This document shows, piece by piece, positions 1 to 9,538 of a DNA stretch of 56,657 bases. The stretch spans positions 1 to 56,657 of the forward strand of contig NZ_BOOG01000049.1 in assembly GCF_016863115.1 (NCBI RefSeq), read 5' to 3'. The notes under the pieces were generated by a model. That model saw only the letters and a list, made by a program, of their open reading frames with translations, was not told the origin of the DNA and did not search any database. A program made the position numbers and the translations under genes. Source of the stretch: Sphaerimonospora thailandensis. GTDB taxonomy: Bacteria; Actinomycetota; Actinomycetes; Streptosporangiales; Streptosporangiaceae. The first letter of the stretch is position 1, and every line of letters starts with the position of its first letter.

Positions 1-128
1 TCACCAGCGGCGTCTCCGACACCGATGGCAACAACCGCATCGACACCAGCGTCTCGCCGTACTTCGACGGTGAGACCCTGGCCGTCTACCAGGCCGCCGA
101 GAAGGGCTGGTCCGGCAAGATCGTCTGA
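1..128 (+). CDS. C-terminal end of a V8-like secreted protein (partial)
   Basis: The first 128 bases encode the last 41 residues of a protein whose start lies outside the window. The frame reads through DGNNRIDTSVSPYFDGETLA and ends SGKIV followed by TGA at 126-128. This tail is nearly identical, also at nucleotide level, to the C-termini of the two complete proteins at 312-1910 and 2304-3848, so it is the first visible member of a tandem family. The visible part carries no catalytic residue, and nothing can be said about its N-terminus. A strong terminator follows 30 bases after the stop. Confidence 0.85.
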   Translation, partial: TSGVSDTDGNNRIDTSVSPYFDGETLAVYQAAEKGWSGKIV

Positions 129-154
129 CCCCTGGGCGATCCGATGAAGTAAGG

Positions 155-186
155 AAAGGACCCGGCACCCAGCCGGGTCCTTTTTC
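155..186 (+). terminator. Rho-independent terminator after the first protease-like copy
   Basis: Perfect 9-bp stem GGACCCGGC (158-166) and GCCGGGTCC (172-180) with a 5-nt loop, preceded by AAA and followed by a run of T (178-185). This is a textbook intrinsic terminator and separates the partial upstream copy from the next copy, which therefore probably has its own promoter. Confidence 0.9.
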
Positions 187-251
187 CCTTTTACTCGCAG
201 GTGGACCCCCTGTACAAAGCAGGCATCAATCCCCTAGTTTCGCTTTGCCCA

Positions 252-311
252 TCCTTTACTGACGAATGAGGCCAAAAGTGCTGCCTCACGACAGACCAAG
301 GAGCTCCCTCT
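252..311 (+). repeat. Duplicated leader, copy 1
   Basis: The sequence just upstream of the TTG start at 312 matches the leader of the next paralogue at 2244-2303: both contain TCCTTTACTGACG, GGCCAAAAGT, and CACGACAGACCAAGGAG. AAGGAG at 298-303 sits 8 nt before the start. The conserved leader shows that the duplication unit included the ribosome binding region and perhaps promoter elements. Confidence 0.75.
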
Positions 312-1910
312 TTGAAGCGCACCCTGATGCTCGGTGGTGTCGCGGTCGGCCTGCTGGCCACCGCCGCCATCGCCACCCCGGCCCACGCCGGTAAGACAGC
401 GCCCAAGCCGAAGCCGCTGGCCGAGACCAACTTCGCGGCCAAGCAGGTGGCGGCGTTCTGGTTCGGCGAGAACATGGCCAACCTGCGCAACGCCAAGCCG
501 TACGCCGTGGAGACCAAGGTCGCCGCCAAGCACGTCGACGTCGCCCCCACGCCGACCGACACCAAGGCGGGCACGGTCGGGTCCAGCGGCGACCAGAAGG
601 CGTCCACCGCCAAGTCGAAGAACGTCAACCTGCCGCGCACCGTGGGCAAGGTCTTCTTCATCGGCGCGGACCACAAGCCGCACTGGTGCTCGGCCACCGC
701 GGTCCAGTCGATGCACAAGAACCTGGTGGCCACCGCCGGGCACTGCGTCTACGACACCAAGACCGAGAAGGCCATGCTCGACAAGTGGGTCTTCGTCCCC
801 GGTTACTACCAGGGCAAGACCCCGTGGGGCATCTACGTCGGCAAGCTGGCCTTCACCCACTTCGACTTCGAGACGTACGCCGACTACGACTACGACTACG
901 CGTTCGTCGCGGTCTACAACGGCGTCAAGGTCACCGGCTCGAAGACGTCCAGGGTCGACGACTGGATCGACAAGAAGGTCTTCAAGACCAGGGCCGAGGC
1001 TCTGAAGGTGCAGCGCGACCTCGAGACCAAGCACACGGCCTTCGCCGGCCGCATCGTGCCGTTCGTCTCCGAGCCCAAGACGGTGGTCCGGGACAAGAAG
1101 AACAAGGAGTTCAAGAAGACCGACGTCGACCTGCTCGACTGGGTGATCGCTCAGTATGAGGACGTCGTGCCGACGCGCCTGGCCACGGAGAAGCCCACCG
1201 TGGCCCAGATCGACTCCAAGGTCAAGGACGCGCTGGCGAAGCTGAACCAGGGCCGCGGCGCGACCACGACGTTCAAGACGGCACCGGGCACCGGCGTCAA
1301 CGTCACCCGGGTCACCCGGTCGGAGTGGAACTCGGCGACCTCCGTGGACGGTGTCCCCTTCCGCTTCTCCGAGGACCTGAAGGCCTTCTACTTCGAGCAC
1401 GAGAACGGCTGGTACAAGGTCACCTTCTGGGTGAACTACGACCTGGACTACAAGCTCGTCGGCAAGGTCCTCGACCTCGACCTGGCGGACGTCGGCAAGC
1501 TCGGCGACAGCGTCGGCGGTCAGGGCCTGGCCTACAACCAGAAGGTCGGCCAGGGGACCTTCGTGTTCGGCTACCCGAGCGGGTCGCACCCGGACGGCAA
1601 CCACGCCTTCACCGGCAAGACCCTCAAGTACTCGTACGGCAAGACCTTCCCCGCCAGCGTCACGGGCCTCAAGGCCGAGGCCCTCGTGGGCATCAAGTCG
1701 TCCTTCACCGGTGAGGGCGCCCTCGGCTCGTCCTGGCTGTACCGCTACAGCAACTCCAAGCGGTTCGGCTTCCTGAACGGCGTCACCATCGGCGTCTCCG
1801 ACACCGACGGCAACAACCGCTACGACACCAGCGTCTCGCCGTACTTCGACGGTGACACCCTGGCCGTCTACAAGGTCGCCGCGGCCACCCCGTCCGGCAA
1901 GATCGTCTGA
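312..1910 (+). CDS. Secreted trypsin/V8-like protein, possible pseudoprotease
   Basis: 532 residues. A Sec signal peptide covers about residues 1-26 (MKRT, hydrophobic core, then ATPAHA before the likely cleavage site). The trypsin/V8 fold is indicated by CSATAVQS, the His motif VATAGHC (His144), FVPGYYQG and the Asp motif DYAFV (Asp195). Where the family normally has GxSGGPW this protein reads GEGALGSSW (467-475), so the canonical nucleophile is not apparent; Ser473 is the only nearby candidate. About 190 residues lie between Asp and the C-terminal block that are not usual for small V8-like enzymes. The TTG start is chosen because AAGGAG lies 8 nt upstream and MKRTL matches the ATG-started paralogue. 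Family membership is clear; activity and substrate are unknown. It is the second of three tandem copies. Confidence 0.85.
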   Translation: MKRTLMLGGVAVGLLATAAIATPAHAGKTAPKPKPLAETNFAAKQVAAFWFGENMANLRNAKPYAVETKVAAKHVDVAPTPTDTKAGTVGSSGDQKASTAKSKNVNLPRTVGKVFFIGADHKPHWCSATAVQSMHKNLVATAGHCVYDTKTEKAMLDKWVFVPGYYQGKTPWGIYVGKLAFTHFDFETYADYDYDYAFVAVYNGVKVTGSKTSRVDDWIDKKVFKTRAEALKVQRDLETKHTAFAGRIVPFVSEPKTVVRDKKNKEFKKTDVDLLDWVIAQYEDVVPTRLATEKPTVAQIDSKVKDALAKLNQGRGATTTFKTAPGTGVNVTRVTRSEWNSATSVDGVPFRFSEDLKAFYFEHENGWYKVTFWVNYDLDYKLVGKVLDLDLADVGKLGDSVGGQGLAYNQKVGQGTFVFGYPSGSHPDGNHAFTGKTLKYSYGKTFPASVTGLKAEALVGIKSSFTGEGALGSSWLYRYSNSKRFGFLNGVTIGVSDTDGNNRYDTSVSPYFDGDTLAVYKVAAATPSGKIV

Positions 1911-1932
1911 CGAGATCGCGCGAGATCCGACA

Positions 1933-1963
1933 GAAGGGCCCGGCCGTCTCGGCCGGGCCCTTC
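1933..1963 (+). terminator. Intrinsic terminator after the second copy
   Basis: A perfect 13-bp stem GAAGGGCCCGGCC (1933-1945) and GGCCGGGCCCTTC (1951-1963) with loop GTCTC, 22 nt after the stop. The T tract is weak (GTCGTCC), as is common in high-GC actinobacteria. Confidence 0.85.
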
Positions 1964-2048
1964 GTCGTCCCCAGACGATCAACGGGTCGGCATCAGAGGC
2001 GGGCAATCTCAGACGTGATCAACCAGGCTTTCGGTTTCATCCAGACAG

Positions 2049-2064
2049 TGTGATTTAGGTCACA
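2049..2064. promoter_or_regulatory. CRP/FNR-type palindrome
   Basis: TGTGA-TTTAGG-TCACA is a perfect 5-6-5 inverted repeat matching the classical CRP consensus TGTGA-N6-TCACA, which also fits the actinobacterial CRP (Cmr/Crp) family. It lies 240 bp upstream of the start at 2304, in the 340-bp space after the preceding terminator. There is no equivalent in the shorter space before the second copy. The distance to the gene implies either a long leader or activation of a promoter located around 2100; a TTGACG hexamer is present at 2102-2107, but no convincing -10 follows. Confidence 0.6.
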
Positions 2065-2243
2065 TTTAGTCCGAACTTCGGCTAGTTGCGTAGAGTCACG
2101 TTTGACGCTACACCCCGTTCACTACCAGGCGAAACACCGCATATGCCGCCACGGTCGGAGCCGCGCCTGATCACTGTGAGCAACCTGTGAGCGGTGCGAA
2201 GCGCTACTTTCCCCAACATCTTTCTTATAGCTTTGCTGACGGT

Positions 2244-2303
2244 TCCTTTACTGACGCTTGGGGCCAAAAGTTGCCCCACGACAGACCAAGGAGAACAACC
2301 CTC
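2244..2303 (+). repeat. Duplicated leader, copy 2
   Basis: Counterpart of the leader at 252-311, sharing TCCTTTACTGACG, GGCCAAAAGT and CACGACAGACCAAGGAG with two small indels. AAGGAG at 2288-2293 lies 10 nt before ATG 2304, which fixes this start; the open frame extends 39 codons further upstream, but that extension lacks a signal peptide and a ribosome binding site. Confidence 0.75.
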
Positions 2304-3848
2304 ATGAAGCGCACCCTCGCATTCGGTGGCATCGCGGCCGGCCTGCTGGCCACCGCGGCCATCGCCACCCCCGCCCACGCGGACAACCCCGTCGCCGCCG
2401 ACAACCTGGCCAACAGCAACTTCGCCGCCAAGCAGGTGGCGGCGTTCTGGTTCGGCGAGAAGATGGCCAACCTGCGCAACGCCAAGCCGTACGCCGTGGA
2501 GACCACCGTCCGGGCCAAGCATGTCTCGGTCAGCAACGGCCCCGAGGCGGACAGCAAGCCCGGCGTCGTCAGTTCGAGCGGCTACAAGGGCTCCGCCGGC
2601 AGGTCGAAGAACGTCAACCTGCCCCGGACCTCGGGCAAGGTCTTCTTCATCGGCGCGGACCGCAGGCCGCACTGGTGCTCGGCCACCGCGGTCCAGTCGA
2701 AGTACCGCAACCTGGTCGCGACGGCCGGCCACTGCGTCTACGACACCAAGAGCAACAAGGCCACGCTGGACAAGTGGGTCTTCGTCCCCGGTTACTACCA
2801 GGGCAAGACCCCGTGGGGCATCTACGTCGGCAAGCAGGCGTTCACCCACTCCGACTTCGACGTCTTCGAGGACGGCGACCGCGACTACGCGTTCGTCACC
2901 GTCTACAACGGCGTCAAGGTCACCGGCTCGAAGGTGACCAGGGTCGGGCAGTGGATCGACAACACCGTCTTCGAGACCAGGGGTGAGGCCGCCAAGGCCA
3001 AGAAGGCGCTGGAGACCAAGCACACCGCCGTCTCCGGCAGGATCACCCAGGTCGTCGACTGGGCCCACAAGGAGAAGCTCCGTACCCGGGGCGCCAAGAA
3101 GGTCTCCGCCAGCGTCGCCCAGATCGCGGTCAACCCCTCGACCATCGACGGGGCCCGCACGACCCTCGAGACTCAGGCCAAGAAGGGCACCTCCACCTAC
3201 AGCGACGACACGTGGGGCACCGTCGCCGAGCGCGTCACCAAGGGAGAGTTCACCAAGGGTGGCTTCGGCTCGGACGAGAACCACTGGAACTCCGACGACG
3301 CGACGAAGCAGACGACCTACTACTGGTACGACAAGGACCAGGGCTACTGGTACAAGTCCACCTTCTGGGGCGTCTTCGACGTCGACTACAAGCTGCACGG
3401 CCGCGTCATCGACGTGCGGCTCGACGACGTCGGCCGCCTGGGCGACAACGTCGGCGGGCAGGGCATCGCCTACAACCAGCGGGTCGGCACCAAGGTCTTC
3501 GTGTTCGGCTACCCGAGCGGGTCGCACCCGGACGGCAACCACGCCTTCACCGGCAAGACCCTCAAGTGGTCGTACGGCAAGACCTTCGCCGCGACCGCCC
3601 CGGCCATCAAGGGCGAGGAGCTTTTGGGCATCAAGTCATCCTTCACCGGTGAGGGCGCCCTCGGCTCGGCGTGGCTGTACCGCTACAGCAACAGCAAGCG
3701 GCTCGGCTACCTCAACGGTGTGACCATCGCGGTGGCCGACCGCGACGGCAACCGGCGGATCGACACCAGCCTCTCCCCGTACTTCGACGGTGAGACGCTG
3801 GCCGTCTACAAGTCCGCCGCGAACCGCTGGTCCGGCAAGATCACCTGA
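2304..3848 (+). CDS. Secreted trypsin/V8-like protein, third tandem copy
   Basis: 514 residues, starting MKRTLAFGG with a signal peptide ending near ATPAHA. The first ~180 residues after the signal and the last ~120 are very close to the neighbour at 312-1910: VATAGHC, FVPGYYQGKTPWGIYVG, DYAFV, VGGQG, FGYPSGSHPDGNHAFTGK. The segment between the Asp motif and VGGQG has diverged strongly. The usual GxSGGPW is again replaced, here by GEGALGSAW, so the Ser of GS is the only conserved serine in the block. Ends SGKIT before TGA. Preceded by a CRP-type palindrome, followed by a terminator. Probably an exported, folded serine-protease-like protein whose catalytic competence is doubtful. Confidence 0.85.
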   Translation: MKRTLAFGGIAAGLLATAAIATPAHADNPVAADNLANSNFAAKQVAAFWFGEKMANLRNAKPYAVETTVRAKHVSVSNGPEADSKPGVVSSSGYKGSAGRSKNVNLPRTSGKVFFIGADRRPHWCSATAVQSKYRNLVATAGHCVYDTKSNKATLDKWVFVPGYYQGKTPWGIYVGKQAFTHSDFDVFEDGDRDYAFVTVYNGVKVTGSKVTRVGQWIDNTVFETRGEAAKAKKALETKHTAVSGRITQVVDWAHKEKLRTRGAKKVSASVAQIAVNPSTIDGARTTLETQAKKGTSTYSDDTWGTVAERVTKGEFTKGGFGSDENHWNSDDATKQTTYYWYDKDQGYWYKSTFWGVFDVDYKLHGRVIDVRLDDVGRLGDNVGGQGIAYNQRVGTKVFVFGYPSGSHPDGNHAFTGKTLKWSYGKTFAATAPAIKGEELLGIKSSFTGEGALGSAWLYRYSNSKRLGYLNGVTIAVADRDGNRRIDTSLSPYFDGETLAVYKSAANRWSGKIT

Positions 3849-3863
3849 TTGTAAGGGTCATAG

Positions 3864-3896
3864 GGAAGGGGTCCGGCGCGTCGCCGGGCCCCTTCC
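3864..3896 (+). terminator. Intrinsic terminator after the third copy
   Basis: A 15-bp stem GGAAGGGGTCCGGCG (3864-3878) and CGCCGGGCCCCTTCC (3882-3896), with one T-G wobble and a 3-nt loop, followed by TCCTTT. It also separates the plus-strand protease-like genes from the convergent ABC-F gene. Confidence 0.88.
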
Positions 3897-3930
3897 TCCT
3901 TTGTCGGGGTCATCAGCGGAGTCGTCAGCG

Positions 3931-5769
<1,839 letters not shown>

Positions 5770-5855
5770 CGCTGACAAAGCCTATCCGGCCCACCACCCC
5801 TACCCAGCCCAATCCGCGGCCCACCGCCCCAGTTCCCACAGACTCCAGAGCGGGC

Positions 5856-6809
5856 CTAGCCCGACACGGCACCGGGGACGGGCCCGAAGGCGGTGACGAC
5901 GGACCGGCTGAGCCCCGCCTCGCGGCTGAGGGCTGAGCATGCCGGGTCGTTCGCGAGCGCGGCGGCCAGGTCGGCCGCGTGAGCCTGCGACTCGGCGAGG
6001 AACGCGCAGGTCGGGCCGGAACCCGAGACGATCGCGCCGAGGGCGCCCAGCTCAAGGCCCACCTCGAGCGTACGAGCCAGCGACGGGCGTAGCGAGAGCG
6101 CGGCCGGCTGCAGATCGTTGCACAGTGCCCGTCCGAGCTCCTTGGCGTCTCCCTCTCGCAGCGCGGCCAGCAGCGACTCGCTCACCGTAGGCTGGGGCGC
6201 TCCGATTCCTCGCGCCTCCCGCAGCCGGTCGCATTCGCCGTACACCCGGGGCGTGGACAGCCCGCCGTCGGCGAGCGCGAACACCCAGTGGAACACGCCG
6301 GCGGTCTCCAGCGGCGTCAGCCGCTCGCCCCGGCCGGTGCCGACGGCGGTGCCACCCAGCAACGCGAACGGTACGTCGCTGCCGATGTCCGCGGCGATCT
6401 CCATGAGGTCCTCGACCGGCAGGCCGAGGCCCCACAGTTCGTTGCACGCGACCAGCGCGGCGGCGGCGTCGGCGCTGCCGCCCGCCATGCCGCCGGCCAC
6501 CGGGATGGCCTTGTCGATCACCAGGTCCGCGCGGTATGAGCGGCCGGCTGACCTGGCCAGCGCCTGAGCCGCCCGCACAGCGAGGTTGCCGTCGTCCGCC
6601 GGAACCTCGGCCGCGGACTCTCCGCGAACCGTGACCTTGATCGGGCGGCCCGGATCGCCGAGATCACCCGGCTCGGCGGCGGTCACCTCATCGAACAGGG
6701 AGACCGCGTGGAAGACGTTCACCAGGTCGTGGTAACCGTCCTCGCGGAGCGGGCCCACGGCGAGCTGGAGGTTGACCTTCGCGGGGACGCGCACGGTGAT
6801 CGCGCGCAT
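5856..6809 (-). CDS. ispE: 4-diphosphocytidyl-2-C-methyl-D-erythritol kinase
   Basis: 317 residues, GHMP kinase superfamily. IspE phosphorylates CDP-methylerythritol in the cytoplasmic MEP pathway to isoprenoid precursors. Seen here: the N-terminal PAKVNLQLAVG, the ATP-binding PVAGGMAGGSADAAAAL (GHMP motif 2) and the C-terminal GSGPTCAFLAES (motif 3). The start MRAITVRVPAKVN is chosen because it places PAKVN at the usual distance; the open frame continues upstream without family similarity. It lies between rsmA and the ABC-F gene on the same strand, the conserved actinobacterial order. Confidence 0.95.
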   Translation of the reverse strand: MRAITVRVPAKVNLQLAVGPLREDGYHDLVNVFHAVSLFDEVTAAEPGDLGDPGRPIKVTVRGESAAEVPADDGNLAVRAAQALARSAGRSYRADLVIDKAIPVAGGMAGGSADAAAALVACNELWGLGLPVEDLMEIAADIGSDVPFALLGGTAVGTGRGERLTPLETAGVFHWVFALADGGLSTPRVYGECDRLREARGIGAPQPTVSESLLAALREGDAKELGRALCNDLQPAALSLRPSLARTLEVGLELGALGAIVSGSGPTCAFLAESQAHAADLAAALANDPACSALSREAGLSRSVVTAFGPVPGAVSG

Positions 6810-7009
6810 CAGCCGTTCACCGCAACCGGGCTCGCGGTCGCCTGGCGCTCGCCGGCTCGTCGGTTCACTCTGGACTTCGGTACGGACACGGTCCACGAGC
6901 CTAACGTGACCTGCGTCTACGCCAGGCCAAGAGATCCTCTCGATAAAGGCTCAAAAGACCGGAAGGCAGGCGAAAGCCGTACGCGCCGGTCACGTCGCCC
7001 ACATCCGGA

Positions 7010-7855
7010 TCAGGCCGGACGGTGCTCGGCGATCCGGGCGAAGTCCTCGACGCCGAGTTGCTCGCCCCGCGCCGACGGGTCCACGCCGGCCTCGACCAGC
7101 GCCTCCTCAGCGGCGGCAGGCGTACCGGCCCAGGAGGCGAGGGCGGCGCGCAGCGTCTTGCGGCGCTGCGCGAACGCCGCGTCGATCACCTTGAACACCT
7201 CCTCGCGGGTCGCCGACGTCTTCGGCGGGTCCCGCCGTACGAGCGAGACCAGGCCGGAGTCGACGTTCGGGGCGGGCCAGAACACGTTGCGGCCGACCGG
7301 CCCGGCGCGGCGCACGTCGGCGTACCAGGCCGCCTTCACGGACGGCACGCCGTAGATCTTGGATCCGGGCCGGGCGGCGAGACGGTCGGCCACCTCGGCC
7401 TGGACCATCACCAGTCCCCGGCGCAGCGACGGCAGCACCTCGAGCAGGTGCAGCACGACGGGCACCGACACGTTGTACGGCAGATTGGCCACCAGCACGG
7501 TCGGGGCCGCGCCGAGATCGGCCACGCCGACCCGGAGGGCGTCGGCATGGACGACCGTCAACCGATCTGCGTGCTCGGAGGCCATGCCGGCCACCGTGAT
7601 CGGGAGCTGGGCCGCCAGCGTCGGATCGATCTCGACGGCGACGACCTTCGCGACCTCGGGCAGCAGAGCGAGGGTGAGCGAGCCGAGCCCAGGGCCGACC
7701 TCGATGGCCACGTCTTCCCGGGTCACCTCGGCCACGCGGACGATGCGGCGGACCGTGCCGCCGTCGATCACGAAGTTCTGCCCCAGCTTCTTGGTCGGCC
7801 GGATGTTCAGCTTCTCCGCCAACGCACGTACTTCGACCGGTCCGAGCAGGCTCAT
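7010..7855 (-). CDS. rsmA: 16S rRNA (adenine1518-N6/adenine1519-N6)-dimethyltransferase
   Basis: 281 residues, KsgA/Dim1 family. It dimethylates two adjacent adenines in helix 45 of 16S rRNA. Visible motifs are the N-terminal TKKLGQNF, the SAM site [12 protein letters not shown] and the target-base motif [10 protein letters not shown]. The start [16 protein letters not shown] is set by distance to LGQNF; GGAGG is present but only 1 nt from the ATG, so an upstream ATG at 7873 cannot be excluded. The gene is followed by ispE on the same strand. In many actinobacteria rpfB lies between tatD and ksgA; here that place holds only a short FrnE-like fragment. Confidence 0.95.
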   Translation of the reverse strand: MSLLGPVEVRALAEKLNIRPTKKLGQNFVIDGGTVRRIVRVAEVTREDVAIEVGPGLGSLTLALLPEVAKVVAVEIDPTLAAQLPITVAGMASEHADRLTVVHADALRVGVADLGAAPTVLVANLPYNVSVPVVLHLLEVLPSLRRGLVMVQAEVADRLAARPGSKIYGVPSVKAAWYADVRRAGPVGRNVFWPAPNVDSGLVSLVRRDPPKTSATREEVFKVIDAAFAQRRKTLRAALASWAGTPAAAEEALVEAGVDPSARGEQLGVEDFARIAEHRPA

Positions 7856-7918
7856 GCCTCCAGTGTCGAGCATCCGGGCGGGTCCGATCGCCCATCCGTC
7901 CGTGACAGGCTGGGTCTT

Positions 7919-8068
7919 ATGCGGGTCGAGATGTGGGCCGACGTGGTCTGCCCCTGGGCGTACATCGGCAAGCGGCGGTTGGAAAGGGCGCCGGCCTCCT
8001 GGGACGGCGAACCGCATCTTTCTCTCGCGGCCGCCATGAGCCCGGAATACGACACCACGCCCGAATAG
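7919..8068 (+). pseudogene. N-terminal fragment of a FrnE/DsbA-like oxidoreductase
   Basis: 49 codons beginning [20 protein letters not shown], which is the characteristic beginning of FrnE/HCCA-isomerase-type DsbA-like thioredoxin-fold proteins (DVVCPWCYIGKRR). Similarity stops after about residue 24 (LERA) and the frame ends at a TAG. A full member has more than 200 residues, so this is a 5' remnant. The CxxC is CPWA, with the second cysteine absent. It lies on the strand opposite to its neighbours, between rsmA and tatD. Confidence 0.75.
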
Positions 8069-8081
8069 GGTCGCGGGGCGG

Positions 8082-8939
8082 TCACCAGGCGCCGAAGGCG
8101 GTCTCTCCGTTCGCCGTGATCGTGGCGGCGAGGTCCGTGACGTCCAGTCCCTTGACCTCGGCCAGGCAACGGAGCGTCAGCGGGATGAGGTAGGGCGCGT
8201 TGGGCTTGCCCCGGTGCGGCACGGGGGGCAGATAGGGCGCGTCCGTCTCCACGAGCATGAGCTCCGGGGGCGCGACACGCGCCGCCTCGCGGAGGTAGCC
8301 CGCGTTCTTGTACGTCACCGGACCGGAGAATGACAGGAAATATCCGGCGGCCACGCACTGCTCGGCCAGGTCGGCATCCCCCGAGAAACTGTGGAAAATC
8401 ACGATATCGGGGGCGCCCTGGTCGGCCAGCACCTTCAGCACGTCGTCGTGGGCGTCACGGTCGTGGATGACCAGGGCCTTGCCGGTCCGCCTGGCGATCT
8501 CGATGTGCGCGCGGAAGCTCGCGTGCTGGTCCTCCTTCGAGGCCCAGTCGCGGAAGTAGTCGAGCCCGGTCTCCCCCACGGCCCGGACGTACGGCTGCCG
8601 CGCCAGCTCCTCGATCTCGGCCAGCGTCTCGGGAGTGGCGGCGTGCGCCTCGTTGGGGTGGATCGCCACGGCCGCGTAGACGTCCGCGTGCGCGGCGGCC
8701 GTGGCGGCGTTCCATTGGGAGGACGGCAGGTCATAGCCGACGCTCACCAGCCGGGTGACGCCGACGCTCCTCGCCTCGTCGAGGATCTCCTCGACGGTGG
8801 CGTCCGCCGCCTGGGCCGCCTGGGCGACCGGATCCCCGGAGGTGGCCTTCCGCCTGCCCACCATGATGTCGAGGTGGCAGTGGCTGTCGAACACCTCGGC
8901 GGGCAGCGCCTCCGGCCTTGTGGGAAGCTCTTGCGACAT
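8082..8939 (-). CDS. tatD: TatD family metal-dependent hydrolase (DNase-like)
   Basis: 285 residues. TatD proteins are TIM-barrel metallohydrolases with 3'-5' exonuclease activity on DNA. Metal ligands are visible in FDSHCHLD (HxH), GETGLDYF (Glu), IHDRDAHDD (His), IFHSFSGD (His) and VETDAPYL (Asp). The ATG at 8939 has GGGGG about 10 nt upstream; ATG 8948 is also possible. Unusually, the same reading frame stays open for 150 more codons upstream into an antitoxin-like sequence. The metG-tatD-ksgA-ispE order is conserved in actinobacteria. Confidence 0.93.
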   Translation of the reverse strand: MSQELPTRPEALPAEVFDSHCHLDIMVGRRKATSGDPVAQAAQAADATVEEILDEARSVGVTRLVSVGYDLPSSQWNAATAAAHADVYAAVAIHPNEAHAATPETLAEIEELARQPYVRAVGETGLDYFRDWASKEDQHASFRAHIEIARRTGKALVIHDRDAHDDVLKVLADQGAPDIVIFHSFSGDADLAEQCVAAGYFLSFSGPVTYKNAGYLREAARVAPPELMLVETDAPYLPPVPHRGKPNAPYLIPLTLRCLAEVKGLDVTDLAATITANGETAFGAW

Positions 8940-8948
8940 CCGGGACAT

Positions 8949-9401
8949 GCCCCCAAACCTACCGCGCCCCCGCACGTTGACCGCGCGACCTCGTCTCCGC
9001 GGCCTGTCATGCGGACTTCTCAAAGGGGCGCGGACCTCTGGCCCGTCACCGGCGAACGGCCCCTGAAGCTCTCGCGCAAGCCGCGGGTCACTCCATGCCA
9101 CTGCTGTCGATCGCCAGGAAGTGGGAGCGCGGCTGAACGGCAGGAGCTCACCGGTGTCAGCACCCGCGACCAGGTGATCGAGAAGCTCACGCGCACACGT
9201 CTGACGCTCGGCCTCAGGCAACCATGTGGTCCATGGCAGCTCTTCCACGAGCACTTCCTCGGCGAGCCACGCGTCCCGCTCGCGTTCTGCCTGGAGTACG
9301 CCGGCGATGCGCTCGGAGACCGACTCGGCGTCGTCGGCTCCCGCTTTCACCCAGTCGTGCGGCTCGGAATCAAGGCTGATGCCGATCTTCTTCGTGGTCA
9401 T
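8949..9401 (-). CDS. Small antitoxin-like protein, in frame with tatD
   Basis: An ATG at 9401 opens a frame reading MTTKKIGISLDSEPHDWVKA, then ESVSERIAGVLQAERERDAW. The β-strand plus two-helix start resembles small actinobacterial ribbon-helix-helix-type antitoxins. The following segment (WRSTAVAWSDPRLARELQG) still looks protein-like. There is no stop codon before tatD, so the product either is a natural N-terminal extension of TatD (439 residues in total) or has lost its own stop. No partner toxin and no clear ribosome binding site are seen. The RHH assignment is inference from sequence pattern only. Confidence 0.5.
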
Positions 9402-9460
9402 GTGACGAGGGTATTGCTGGAGAGGAGCCGCTCAACCGCGCTTGAGAAAGCCGCTGGTGG

Positions 9461-9477
9461 AATGACAATCATTACTA
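9461..9477. promoter_or_regulatory. Inverted repeat AATGA-CAA-TCATT
   Basis: AATGACAATCATT (9461-9473) is a perfect 5-3-5 palindrome in the short AT-richer gap between two divergent genes. Read on the minus strand as TAGTAATGATTGTCA it matches 11 of 15 positions of the Streptomyces Zur box TGAAAATGATTTTCA as I recall it. This is a weak match; the site could control either the antitoxin-like/tatD frame or the SCO5389-family gene. Confidence 0.3.
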
Positions 9478-9538
9478 CGAGGTGATAGACGGGGCGTCAG
9501 ATGCCACCTAGCGTCGGGAAAGTCTGCATGGAGGTGAC

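Noticed and set aside
234-2006. Very long open frames on the strand opposite the protease-like genes (also 2082-3542)
   Set aside because: They arise from the G/C-rich third positions of the real genes, which show signal peptides, ribosome binding sites and family motifs; the opposite frames are low-complexity Val/Leu/Gly/Asp/Arg strings.
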